DNA from: Nipponacmea schrenckii
Taxonomy: Eukaryota; Mollusca; Gastropoda; Lottiidae
Reading direction: 5' to 3'
DNA length: 64,000 nt
NCBI GenBank assembly: GCA_030562195.1
Contig: CM060199.1
Coordinates: forward strand, 12,544,338 to 12,608,337
Shown: one piece after another, positions 13,001 through 23,505 of the stretch
Layout of the letters: every line of letters begins with the position of its first letter
Position numbering within the stretch: the first letter of the stretch is position 1
Position numbers and translations under genes: made by a program
The notes under the pieces: model-generated
What the model was told of the DNA's origin: nothing
What the model saw: only the letters and a program-made list of their open reading frames with translations
Database searches by the model: none

Positions 13001-14726
13001 TTGGGCGATTTACAAATATGAGTTTCGGCGATCCGGATATCTTTTTTAGATTAAACGACCCTCTATCCATTTTTTATTATGATTTTAACTTATTATCTAT
13101 CTTAATTGATGATGAGGGCTAAGGATGGGGAGGGGCAAAGAGGGGAAAGGGGGAAAAGGGGGGTATGGAAGCGTTTGTTATGAAATCAAAATCCATTTCT
13201 GATGCACATTTTTTATTTTAATAAACCCTTTTTGTCTTTTGCTTAACGAACGAACGGACGAATCCCTGGATGGAACGCACTGCTTCAGTGCCGTTAGGCG
13301 TAGGCTCTAGTTCTGTTTGTAATGATAATCTACTCACTTGGTAAATGCTTCTTCATCTTCTTCAGGGGCCAATTTAGGCATAATCATTGTCAACTGATTC
13401 TAAAAATAAACATGAGATATAGTACCAGAAACTTAGAAATGAAATGTAAACAGAAAATGAAGTGAAAAATCTTTCAATTATTACTTTCACTGTTATCTTT
13501 CTTACTTGATAAATGGCCGAAACTGTAGACTTACAAAAGTGTACATACAAAGAGATGATATCAATTTCTATTTTAATGCTTAAAATATTAAAATTCTTCT
13601 TACTATGTGACTTTATTTTATCAAAGCACTGTTAAATTTTCATATTTGCTTCTCTGTGTACATTTACAGTATTTACAGTAATATTTAAACTAAAGTTGAA
13701 TAACAAAGCTTCAAATACCTGTAAATTGGCCAACCTTTTAACTTCAAAATCTCTTTTGTTGTCATAATTCTTGACTTTCTTCGGTTCATCATCCTACAAA
13801 AAAAAAAAAAGATCTTTTAGACAAGTTACATGCAAGTCTGAAAATGCATTGATGTGTTCTTGACAATACAATGTGCTCTTCATTAAATAAAGAGGATTTG
13901 TCAACAAAATAAGTTCAGCACTAATTCAAGAGATTTCATTCATAAACTCTACCTTAGATAATTTCTCTGCTCTTCCATGAACACTAATAACATCTTTCTT
14001 CAGTTGAAAACATCTTCAATATTAAACAATTAAAATTAAAAAATTATAGAACCTTGAACACAGTTTATTGATTTTTGGAGCTCACTAGTAATGAATGAGT
14101 ATATATGTAAGTTGAAATTTTCTATTTTTAGTTGATGTAAATCAAATGATTCACATTTACTGACACTTCATATGCCTGAATGCCTTATTTAGTAAATGGT
14201 GCCAAATCAACAGTTTTGCAATGTGACTACATTCTATAAGTGACTTGACATAAAAAATCACAAAATGAAAGCAAAAATATTTTGACTTTTACCAGTGTTT
14301 TAGAACATCAATTGCTACAATAACTTCTGAATGTTTGTTACGATAAGATCAATTCTTTAAATATACAGGACAAAAAGGTTTAGATTACTGTCCATCTTTA
14401 CTTACTCTTTGAAGAGCTGTTTCTGTTTGACATCTTTATCTTTTAATTTCTTATCTTTTATAACTTTATTACATTCTTTTAATAACTTTTCAACCTAGAG
14501 TAATTTAAGCATATAATCAATTAGCAAGCATCATTGTTCAACTTTTTGGCTATGAACATTTCAGATAAGATCAAGTGCAGACTTGTCGATCTGAAGTCAG
14601 TGCTGATAAAAATTGTATTTACAAATAATTCAAACGTTTACATGTATATACAATACTCACTGCTTTTTTAGTCACTTCAGCTTGTTTTTGAACAATTGAT
14701 AGCGGACTAGCGTCTGTTTTGGGCAT
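4032..14726 (-). CDS. NPHP1: Nephrocystin-1, 5' 19 exons (3' end outside window)
   Basis: Scaffold protein of the ciliary transition zone and cell junctions; in vertebrates it binds NPHP4 and RPGRIP1L partners. Exons read right to left: 14661-14726, 14406-14494, 13953-14013, 13719-13793, 13338-13399, 12551-12660, 10534-11134, 9706-10246, 9429-9523, 8439-8508, 8204-8243, 7910-7994, 7605-7647, 6934-7018, 6349-6443, 5338-5413, 4505-4548, 4318-4392, 4032-4104. All junctions are AC..CT on plus (GT-AG on minus) and all phases agree, giving 2386 coding bases (795 codons plus one base). The start [13 protein letters not shown] opens a coiled coil. A long K/E/D-rich linker, an SH3 domain, a second acidic stretch and the nephrocystin core follow. 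The core is recognised by [46 protein letters not shown] and [13 protein letters not shown], which track human NPHP1 closely. The gene stops at phase 1; the remaining ~300 residues are not in 1-4031 and must lie left of the window. Confidence 0.93.
4928..5327. mobile_element. hAT-type MITE with perfect 8-bp target duplication
   Basis: Element body 4936-5319 (384 bp). The left terminal inverted repeat is agggctgcaacgat (4937-4950), and its exact reverse complement atcgttgcagccct ends at 5318. It is flanked by the direct 8-bp repeat agtgaaat at 4928-4935 and 5320-5327. An 8-bp duplication with an AGGGCTGCAACGAT-like terminus is typical of non-autonomous hAT elements. No coding capacity. It sits in the NPHP1 intron between exons 5338-5413 and 4505-4548. 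Confidence 0.93.
5414..6195. repeat. Minisatellite, 29-bp unit, ~27 copies, abutting an exon
   Basis: The unit is ctataaataatattataaat followed by tgtttgtaa. About 27 head-to-tail copies fill most of the 935-bp intron. The first unit starts at 5414, the first intron base beside NPHP1 exon 5338-5413. On the gene's strand every unit ends in attatttatag, so each copy carries an acceptor-like AG. Confidence 0.92.
6512..6725. repeat. Minisatellite, ~27-bp unit, about 8 copies
   Basis: Copies of atgatataagaacccaatgt followed by gaactat lie in an NPHP1 intron (6444-6933). The array decays rightward into related but irregular units (ataagaacctaaact) up to about 6920. Confidence 0.85.
8439..9523 (-). 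CDS. NPHP1: NPHP1 SH3 domain, split over two exons
   Basis: Exon 9429-9523 gives [20 protein letters not shown] with the ALYDF-like start, and ends EVIRIIEV. Exon 8439-8508 gives [20 protein letters not shown], which carries the conserved WW, the G-LVP motif and the tyrosine of SH3 domains. The intron falls after the codon pair EV with two bases carried over. In vertebrate NPHP1 this domain binds proline-rich partners such as p130Cas and PTK2B. Confidence 0.93.
9706..11134 (-). CDS. NPHP1: NPHP1 charged linker: two very large exons
   Basis: Exon 10534-11134 (601 bp) encodes a K/D/E tract dominated by KDKK-type repeats, ending in an acidic stretch and ATPAKTR. Exon 9706-10246 (541 bp) continues with Glu/Asp runs, a Ser/Thr/Pro-rich centre containing STPKPASRK and KTPKPASRS, and a second pure acidic run. 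The region adds about 380 residues where human NPHP1 has a short E-rich segment. Its low complexity explains the spurious Ser-rich and Phe-rich reading frames on the opposite strand. Probably intrinsically disordered. The splice sites at both ends keep frame. Confidence 0.85.
12178..12219 (-). CDS. Possible cassette exon of NPHP1 (42 bp)
   Basis: On the minus strand an acceptor (gttattag) precedes 42 bases and a GTAGAA donor follows. Entry and exit are both phase 1, exactly fitting between exons 12551-12660 and 10534-11134. It would insert [13 protein letters not shown], acidic like its surroundings. Inference only: without transcripts it could be an optional exon or chance. Confidence 0.4.
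12767..13283. mobile_element. MITE-like element with gcagtgcgttc inverted ends
   Basis: Left end gcagtgcgttctatc at 12767; right end gatggaacgcactgc ending at 13283, its inverted repeat with one mismatch. Length is 517 bp and no transposase is present. The interior has a short match (catctgaaaattgcgaattt region) to repeats near 43,850. It lies in the NPHP1 intron between exons 5 and 6. No clear target duplication is visible, so the superfamily is left open. Confidence 0.6.
13338..14726 (-). CDS. NPHP1: NPHP1 exons 1-5: N-terminal coiled coil
   Basis: These five exons encode about 118 residues, rich in K/E/Q/L with heptad-like spacing ([41 protein letters not shown]). This matches the N-terminal coiled coil of NPHP1, which mediates self-association in vertebrates. 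The ATG at 14726-14724 is the first in frame and the exon runs directly to a GTGAG donor. The following tract APEEDEEAF starts the acidic region. Confidence 0.88.
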
Positions 14727-14949
14727 TTTGGTTTTATAATAATTGAAATATTACAAGAATTGACACTTAAGTTGAGAAATCCCGGCCATTGATAAACAAA
14801 ACTTTTTTCACTTCCGGTAATTTATGGTGCGTCTAATCAATTAATGTACTCAATCTGTAAAAAATGAACTACACTAATAGTCTTTAATCCAAAATTGAAT
14901 AAACAAGAGAAGAACATTTAAAATGATAATATAATATATAGAATTTAGG

Positions 14950-17260
14950 GATGACAAAACACCCTCGTTTTATAGATTTAAAGCCGAACTATCAAAACGG
15001 ACACGATTGACACTGAATGGTCTAATTGAGTTAGATGAGAAATGGTTGAACAACATATCCAGGAAATATTTTGTACCTTCTAAACACGAAGACTATGTTT
15101 CAGGTAAATTAATAAATGAACTAAAGTGTGCCAATGCTTTGGACAGGTTATAAAATATGACTTATATTGTATATTAGTAATAGCCTAGTTTGTCTTATAC
15201 TATTAAACATACAAAGAAAAACATACCTTCAGGCTGTCAAAGCGTCAAAAAACAGCCAATACTTCAATTGAATATGATTTGATTTGTTATAAAGGGTTCT
15301 GTATCTAAATTTTTCTCTTAACTTTCAGGTATTCACCCAAGAGTTGATCCCGATTCACCCCATAGTATTCTGTACAGTGCTGTACCGACTTTGTTCTCAG
15401 CTCTATCCCAATATCTTCAACCAGTAATTAAACCAGCACGACCATTGCCGAAGAAGATACTCAGTTGAAACCGAAGTTCATTCACCAAAGAGAATTTGTT
15501 TGGAACACTCGTATGGTGATGCCCAGGGTACATTAGAAGATAAATTGATAAGAACAGAGGCCAAGCTTGAAAGTAAAACAAAACAGTTAAAGATTGTCGA
15601 AAACTCAAACGCCATGAATACGAAAACAACAAGTTGTTAGACCAAATACCAACACGAACCGAACCTGATCTCTAAAAATGAACTAGATCTGTTAGAAATG
15701 AATTTCGTGGAAAAGGCATACCATTTAATTCATAATGAAGTAAGACAGATGGAAACTAACAAGCATGGTGTGAGATATTCTGAAGAATTGAAGAAGTTCG
15801 CTGTTACTTTGTATTTTTATAGTGCTCAAGGTTACGACTTTGTACGGCAGTATTTACACTTACCACACCCTGGTACAATTCGACAATGGAGTGCAAGCAT
15901 AAACTGTCAACCAGATTTTTGGACTGAAGTCATAAACCATTTAAAGGAAATGGCCATTTCAAAGCCTGACTTTAAACACTGTTGTTTAATGTTTGATGGA
16001 ATGGCTATAAAGAAAGAGGTTGTCTTTGATCCCAAGTCTGAAAGTTATGTTATGGATTATGGATTTATAGATTATGGTCATTTTTGTCCAGCTTCCGATG
16101 ATAATTTAGACACTGAAGCTCTTGTTTTTATGGTAGTTGGTATAATTGGCAATTGGAAATATCCTGTAGCTTATTACATGACGGATCACCTCTCTGGCAA
16201 AAGTCAACTAGAAATTTTGAAGTCGTTAATAACAACTCTGACAGAAAATGGATTACATATTCATGGAATTGTTTGTGATGGGTCATACGCTAACCAATCT
16301 ATATTTTTGGAATTGGGGTGTTCCATGGATCCAAGCAACATAAAACATTCATTTCAAAATCCAGCTAATGAAGAACAATCTATTGCCGTAATTTTCGATT
16401 CTTGCCACCAAATTAGATAGAAATTGTCTTGCTACCATGGGAGATATTTATTATAAAGACAGACTGATTTTATGGAAATATATCGAGAAGTTGAATGAGC
16501 TCCAACAACAAGATGAATTACACCTTGCAAACAAACTTAAGTCCAAACACATCAAATAGAACAAACATAAAATGAACGTGAAGCTTGCTGTGTAGACATT
16601 GAGTAGTTCAGTAGCTGATGAAATTGACTTCCTACGAGAGGAGATAGACTTTGCTGGAAGTGAGGAAACCTCAGCATTTATTAGAAACACGGAAAAATTA
16701 TTTGACTTCATGAATTGCAGAACACCATGTGGGAAAGGCTTAAAACAGCCTATGAAACTTGCTAATTTAAAGTACCGTAAAGACCAACTTCTTACCATCC
16801 AATCCTACATTACAGACCTCTACGATAAAACTGGAAACAGCTGTGTAAAGGGAGACGTAAGACAGCATGGACAGGTTTTATGATTACCATTACCTCAGTA
16901 TTGGAGATAACAGAGCGACTACTAACAATGCATCAACCTTTGAAGTATCTTTTTATTTACAAGTTTTCACAGGACCATTTAGAGATGTTCTTTAGTCGGA
17001 TTAGAAGACGTGGCGGCTGGAACAACAATCCAAATTGTCTGCATGTCAAATGGGCATTACGAGCGATACTCCTGAAAAATGACATCGCTCATTCAGGACA
17101 TGCTAATGTCATCATTGATGAGCCTAGAAAGAATATCTTAAACGACCAAACAGTACAAGTGACAAATGAAAAGGTTCGCTGAACTCTTACAACACCCAAA
17201 TGAATACCATGATTATGTTTACACTACATAACTGGATACATCACTAGAAGAGTTCGAGAT
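14950..17260 (+). pseudogene. THAP9/P-element-type transposase, frameshifted
   Basis: Relative of the P-element transposases, cut-and-paste enzymes with an RNase-H-like catalytic core. Segments in order: a degenerate THAP-like start (14950-15103, FYRFKAELSKR, KWLNNISRKYF); an intron-like gap; 15329-15468 with the THAP AVPTLF-type motif; a coiled-coil tract (15468-15640) in another frame; an intact 240-codon block 15698-16420 carrying FAVTLYFYSAQGYDFVRQYL, the first catalytic Asp in CLMFDGMAIKKE and HGIVCDGSYANQ. Then, in changed frames, come 16438-16560 (NKLKSKHI), 16566-16850 (FIRNTEKLFDFMNCR) and 16880-17182, which has KFSQDHLEMFFSRIRRRGGW and NNNPNCLHVKWALR, the P-element C-terminal signature. 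At least four frame changes or stops make it non-functional. Terminal inverted repeats were not identified. Confidence 0.88.
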
Positions 17261-17954
17261 GATTGCGCATGTGGTGAATGTCAGCACGCACTATGTATTT
17301 CATCTACTAGTACTCTTCATTACAATCACCAATAGATGACGTGTCTGCTTTTACCAAACGAAAAGACAGAGGTGGATTGATACAATCATGTGATGATCTT
17401 AACACCATAATAAAAATAAACGACAAAGTATTCAGGTGATTAAAACTTGAGTTTATAACTAAAAATAAGAATATGAAAACAATTAGTTTTAACAATATTA
17501 AACATCTTTTTCTAATTTGCAAAATAGTCTAATAATCTTGCTGTCAGAGTTTGAAAATGTAATAAAAGCAACGATATTGTATGAAAATACCAAGATAGTT
17601 AGATATGAAGAAATTTTTAACACTAAATATCGAAAAAGGCTTATATGTCTTATATTTTCTTTTTCAGGTCAAGAATGAAAAGCAACCCGTTAAGATGATC
17701 AAAGCATCTTCTTATCAGTATTCAGAATGAAGTATAGGCGCAAGTGAGAGGGTGTGTATTCGAAAGCTGAACATTTTTGTGAAAGGGGTATTTTGGACAA
17801 CGATCATTGCTCACAATTAGTAGACAAAATTTCGAATCTTTTTATTCGGACCTTGTTACACCATCATGGCAGGATATGTAATGAAAGATTCGTTTTGGAT
17901 AACCAAAATAGAAAAAAAAATCAAACAAGTTAAAATAATTGTTGTCTATTAAAG

Positions 17955-19207
17955 TTAAAATGATTTTGAAATAATTTTGAAAGTAAAATAAATTAAAAGA
18001 AAACATTCTGAGACTAAAAGTAAAACTGATTTCTTTTAGAGATTTTTTTAATCTATTTCATTCAAATATTATTTTAAAATTGAAATGAAAGTTAGGTGAA
18101 TTTAAAATGATTTTAAAAGTGAAATAAATTAATTTAAAAAATCTGAAGAGCCTAGAGCTATCATAGTATACCATCATGCATTGTGCACTCCGGTAAGATT
18201 TTTGTCTCTTTAATTTTGAGGAAAAACTTGATTATATTTTGATAATTTTCCTGGAAGTCAGCAGTCAGTTGTTTACTAGTCTAGAATTTGAATTGAAGGT
18301 CCCATTATTTGAGAGTTGGTCTGAACGTGAACTTTGAACCTTGGCTGTTATTAATATTATAATTCTCATTCTATTGCTATTAAAGACAAAACAACCCACA
18401 GACATCATTTATTATTATAACACAAATTCGATAAAAAAAAGTAAATCATATTATATAAAACATCTCCTTTTTTTCGTTTCTCGTTACTTTCACCGAAAAT
18501 TCAAATTTTTTTTATCCTACCAGTAGTTTTGATTATCCAAACGTCTTTCTGGTGTTGGGCGCTTTTGGGCGTTGGGAATTTTACAATAACCGCTGAGCGC
18601 AGACTCCGGTCAGGGCTTAGGTTAGGTTAAAAGTTAGGGCTAGCCACAGCCCACAGGTAACTGGAATCAGCGACTTGGCCATACTCTAGTTGTTTCTTGT
18701 TTGTAGCTGATTCCAGTCACCTAGGCTAGGTAGATTTATTTATGAGACCTCTTTAAATCATGTTGTAGACCTAGATAAGCTTACAGGATTTATTCCCCAT
18801 GACATAGCTGCCATCATAGCCTAATAATAAACCTAGATTGTGGTAAAGCCTTTTATTGTTGATTTTGATTTGGCCTATGATTAACACTAGATCTGTTTTT
18901 CAGTCAAAGTTTTCATTGAATTGATAATCAGTGGGCAAAATTTTCGGAGTGATTTCCCTTTATGTCAAATCGTCTCCAATCCACATCGACCATACAATGC
19001 ATGATGGTATACTATGATAGCTCTAGGCTCTTCAGATTTTTTAATTTAATTTATTTCACTTTTAAAATCATTTTAAATTCACCTAACTTTCATTTCAATT
19101 TTAAAATAATATTTATCTTTAAAAGAAATCAGTTTTACTTTTAGTCTCGGAATGTTTTCTTTTAATTCATTTTACTTTCAAAATTATTTCAAAATCATTT
19201 TAAATTT
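17955..19207. repeat. Foldback: 215-230-bp inverted arms around ~810 bp
   Basis: Left arm 17955-18184 and right arm 18994-19207 are reverse complements with few mismatches, including atgcattgt/acaatgcat at the inner ends and gaagagcctagagctatcat against its complement. The loop (18185-18993) shows no protein. The structure resembles a foldback or long-TIR element, but the conserved part of the arms faces inward and no target duplication is obvious. Confidence 0.8.
18653..18724. repeat. Imperfect hairpin inside the foldback loop
   Basis: The arms ggtaactggaatcagc and gctgattccagtcacc pair with one mismatch across a loop of about 30 bases. It may be the end structure of a small element; function unknown. 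Confidence 0.5.
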
Positions 19208-19634
19208 TTTCATTTTTTTTTCTATTACTTTTGACTTTATTTTATTCTTTTTTTTTTCAATTACTTTTTATTTTATTTTATTCTTTTTTTTTTTCAATTA
19301 CTATTATTTTATTCTTTTTTTTTGTGTTATTTATAAATAATTTAATAAATAGAATGAATTAATTAGAAAATAAAGTAGGGCCATGTTGAAAAAACTGAGT
19401 GATAGCCATGGGCCACCATAGGGGTGGCCTCCTCGTGGCAAGAGTTGGGCAGTGTAAGGGTTGTTTTACCTTAATACTGGCGAAAAACCTCGAATGACAC
19501 TATTTTCTTTGTCTTAACTATATTATTATTAAAACTTAAAAAAAATAGGAATGGACGTAAAGATACACAGATTGTTTGTGATAGAAAAAGGTTCCGAAGT
19601 TATGGGATAAAAATCAAATGGCAAATTGTTATAC

Positions 19635-20334
19635 AAGTGGTTGCCTAGCAAGATACGCCCACTTTAAAATATATATTCTGTTTTAACACAGGCAACAACT
19701 CTAAGATTATTTAGGTCTAATCCAAGTTCTCGTCAATATAAATATAAATCAAATGGAAATTGTGATCTCTATCGCGTTCACAAGCCAATTTTGAGGCGTT
19801 TTGGCTAAGTCAAGTGCAATAACCCAAAAACCGTTCATCGAAAAATCGCCAATTTCGAACTTGTCCGAGATCTCATCAATATTAATGATCACAGAAAGTT
19901 TCATTTAAATCCGATGAAAACTGTAGTCTCTATCGCGTTCACAAACCAATTTTGACGCGTTTTGTCTAAGTCAAGTGCAATAACTCAAAAACCGTTCATC
20001 CAAAAATCGCCAATTTCGAACTTGTCCATGCACTTATCAATATAAATGATCACAGCAAGTTTCATTAAAATCCGATGAAAACTGTAGTCTCTATAGCGTT
20101 CACAAGCCAATTTTGACGCGTTTTTACTAAGTAAAGTGCAATAACTCAAAAACCGTTCATCGAAAAATTGCCAATTTCGAACTTGTCCGAGATCTCATCA
20201 ATATAAAGATTCACAGCAAGTTTCATTCAAATCTGACAAAAACTGTAGCCTCTATTGCGTTCACAAGCAATTGTGGACGGACGGACGGACAAGGGTGACG
20301 ACAATATACGACCACATTATAATGTGGGCGTATA
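19635..20334 (-). mobile_element. Pearl/Helentron-like element A (minus)
   Basis: Read on minus, it opens with a 30-bp near-perfect palindrome at 20334-20305 (tatacgcccacatt..aatgtggtcgtata). A (CCGT)n run follows (near 20275-20290), then about 3.5 tandem copies of a ~160-bp core (19730-20270), and then agtgggcgtat with a short hairpin ttgctaggcaa (19651-19641). Order, repeat length and both ends match element B. No coding capacity. The architecture resembles the pearl/CvA elements of bivalves, regarded as non-autonomous Helentrons; that assignment is by memory of the family. Confidence 0.7.
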
Positions 20335-20614
20335 AAAACGGAGTATTCCCTATGTTAACTATGTGCGCAATGACGTCAAGTAGACCTTTCAGAAAATGGC
20401 GGACAGCCTCACATACTGGCCCAAACATGGACATCCTATAACAGTTATTTATAGGATATCTATGGGCACAAAGCTCAAAGTGAGATTTGGTAAGGTCATA
20501 TAGGCGTGACGTCATCAGTCTGCACTCTAGTTATTTAAGTATTAAACGTTGGTCTCACTAGCATTATTGGTGTGTAAAGGTAGTTGATCACGTGACAAAC
20601 TGGCGTCATCAACT

Positions 20615-21258
20615 TCGAGTAAAAATTCAATGGAATATTCCTATGCTTTGTCGGATTTTATCACAGGGTCTTCGTTTTTTGCCTCGTGGGGTCTTCCTTT
20701 TGAACCTTTTTTTACATGCGTATTAATGATTCACCCTGTAGGAAAGGGAGGGGGTGATGGATTTTACTCATTTTCTTGGGAAATTGGCCTATTTACATGC
20801 TTTACCTTTGAGTGAAATTTCAATGGAATATTCCTATGCCTTGTCGGATTTTTTCACAGGGTCTTCGTTTCTTACCTCGTGGGGTCTTCCTTTTGTACCT
20901 TTTCTTTACGTCCGAATTTATGTTTCACTCTATAGCGAAGGGGGAAGGTGATGGATTTTGCTCATTTTCTGGGAAAATTGGCCTATTGACATGCTGAAAC
21001 TTCGAGTAAAATGTCAATGGAATATTCCTATGCCTTGTCGGATTTTTTTCACAGGGTCTTCTATATTTACGTTTTTGGGTCTTCCTTTTGTACCTTTTTT
21101 ACGTCCGTATTTATGTTTCACCCTGTATAGAAGGGAGGGATGATGGATTTTGCTTTTTTTCTGGGGAAATTGGCGTATTGACATGCTTAACCTTGGAGAG
21201 AAATTTCAATGAACTATTCCTATGCCTTGTTGGATTTTTTAAAAGGGTCTTCGTTTTT
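20615..21258 (+). repeat. Tandem array, ~190-bp unit, about 3.5 copies
   Basis: Repeats contain tcaatggaatattcctatgc, then ggtcttcgttttt, cctcgtggggtcttcctttt and a purine tract with ggtgatggatttt. The array is cut at 21258 by element B and resumes at 23415. Confidence 0.85.
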
Positions 21259-23414
21259 TATACGCCCACATGAAATGGGGGGCGTATATTGTCGTCACCC
21301 ACATCCGTCCGTCCGTCGGTCCGTCCGTCCGTCCGTCCACAATTGCTCGTAAACACTCTACACAGTGTAATTCTTGACGGATTTAGATGAAACTTAATAT
21401 GAGTGTTTATGATCACGCAAGGATGAACCCTATTGAAAATCAGCGAAATCGGAAAAAAATTAGTATGAGTTCGTGCCCTTGTTCTTGAATGGCTCGTAAA
21501 CACTCTACAACGTGCAATTCTTGACCGATTTTGATGAAACTTGGTGTGAGTGTATGTTATAACTCAAGGATAAACCCTATTGAAAATCAGCGAAATCGAA
21601 AAACATTTAGTATGAGTTATTGCCCTTGTTCTTGAAAACGCGTTCAATTTTAGCTTGTAAACATTCTTGAGAGAACAATTTTTAATGGATTTTAATGAAA
21701 CTTGGCCTGAGTATTTGTTATCACCCAAGGATGAAGCCTATTGAAAACCAGTCAAATCGAAAAAAAATTAATATCAGTTATTGCCCTTGTTTTTGAAAAC
21801 GCGTTCAATTTTTAGCTTGTAAACACTCTACAAAGCACATTTACTGACCAATTTTGACGAAACTTGCTGAAATTGTTTAATATCACCCAAGAATGAACCC
21901 TTTTGAAAATAGCACATATCGAAATATATTTAATAGGAATTATTGCCTTTGTTCTATAAAATGTGTTGGATTTTTGCCTTGTAAACACTCTACAAGTCAC
22001 AATTCTTGAGCGATTTTGACATAACTTGGCATGAGTATTTGTAATCACCTAAGGATGAACCCTATTGAAATTCAGTTAAATCGAAAAATATTTAGTATCA
22101 GTTATTGCCCTTGTGTTTGAATACGCGTTCAATTTTAGCTTGTAAGCACTCTAGAAAGAACAATTCTTATTGGATTTTGATAAAACTTGGCTTGAGTATT
22201 TGTTTTTAACCAAGGATGAACCATATTGAAAATCAAATAAATCGAAATATATTTAGTGTCAGTTATTGCCCTTGTGTTTGAAAACAGGTTTAACTTTTTA
22301 ATAAATACTCTAGAAGGTACAATTCATGACCAATGTTGACAAAACTCACTGAAATTGTTGGATATCGCAAGGGATGAGCCTAATTGAAAATTAAAATTAT
22401 CAAAATATATCTAATATGAATTATTGCCCTTGTTCTTTTAAACGCGTTCGATTTTTGTCTCGTAAACACTCTACATGGCACAATTCTTGATGGATTTCGA
22501 TGAAACTTGGTGTGAGAGTGTGTTATAACTCAAGGATGAACCCTATTGAAAAGCGAAATCGAAAATTTTTTTAGTATTAGTTACTGCCCTTGTTCTTGAA
22601 AACGCATTCAATTTTAGCTTGTAAACACTCTAGAAAGAACTATTCTTAATGGATTTTGATTAACTTTGGCTTGAGTATTTGTTTTTACCCAAGGATGAAC
22701 CCTATTATAAATCAAATAAATAGAAATATATTTAGTGTCAGTTATAGCCCTTGTTCTTGAAAACGCGTTCAATTTTAGCTTGTAAACACTCTAGAAAGAA
22801 CAATTTTTAAAGGATTTTGATGTAACTTGGCTGGAGTATTTGTTGTCTCCCAAGGATGAACTCTATTGAAAATCGAAAAATATTTAGTACAAGTTATTGC
22901 CCTTGTTTTTGAAAACGCGTTCAATTTAACTCGTAAACACTCTAGAAAGAACAATTTTGAATGGATTTTGATGAAGCTTGGCTTTAGTATTTGTTTTCTC
23001 ACAAGGATAAACCCTATTGAAAATCAGATAAATCGAAAAATATTTAGTGTCAGTTATTGGGCCTGTTTTCAAAATCGCTTTCAACTTTTGGCTTGTGAAC
23101 ACTCTAAACATTCATTTTTGACAAAACTCGCTGAAATTGTTTAATATCAACTAAGAATGAGCCTTATTAAGAATTAAAAATATCAAAATATTATTAAGGG
23201 TGAACCCTATTGCAAATCATAAAAATACCGACAAATATTTAATGAGTTGAGTTAGGTACAATTCTTGACAGTTTTTAATGAAACTAGAGACCCTAGAAAA
23301 AAATATATGGTGGAAGGTTGAATATTTCATTCCACTTTTGTAACCTTACTGAAAAGTTTTTATTTGAAATAAATGCTGCCAGTGGGCGTATATTACCTTG
23401 CCTGGCAAGCTATC
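21259..23414 (+). mobile_element. Pearl/Helentron-like element B with ~12 core repeats
   Basis: It starts with the imperfect palindrome tatacgcccacatgaa..ggggggcgtata (21259-21288), then ttgtcgtcaccc and a CCGT tetranucleotide run (21305-21338). About 12 tandem copies of a ~160-bp core follow; the phrase tgcccttgttcttgaaaa recurs every 147-163 bp from 21475 to 23060. The end is agtgggcgtata plus the hairpin cttgcctggcaag (23397-23409) and ctatc. No transposase. It is inserted into a T-run of the ~190-bp array, in line with insertion of Helentron-type elements at T-rich sites (family knowledge). Confidence 0.75.
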
Positions 23415-23505
23415 TTTTTACCTCGTGGGGTCTTCCTTTTTTAGGTCTTCGTCTTTTACCTCGTGGGGTCTTCCTTTTTTGGGGTCTTCGTTTTGTACAC
23501 ACCCG
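23415..23505 (+). repeat. Continuation of the ~190-bp array after element B
   Basis: tttttacctcgtggggtcttcc continues exactly where the array was broken at 21258. A second short copy of the same phrase follows, then non-repetitive sequence. This places the array before element B in time. Confidence 0.8.
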
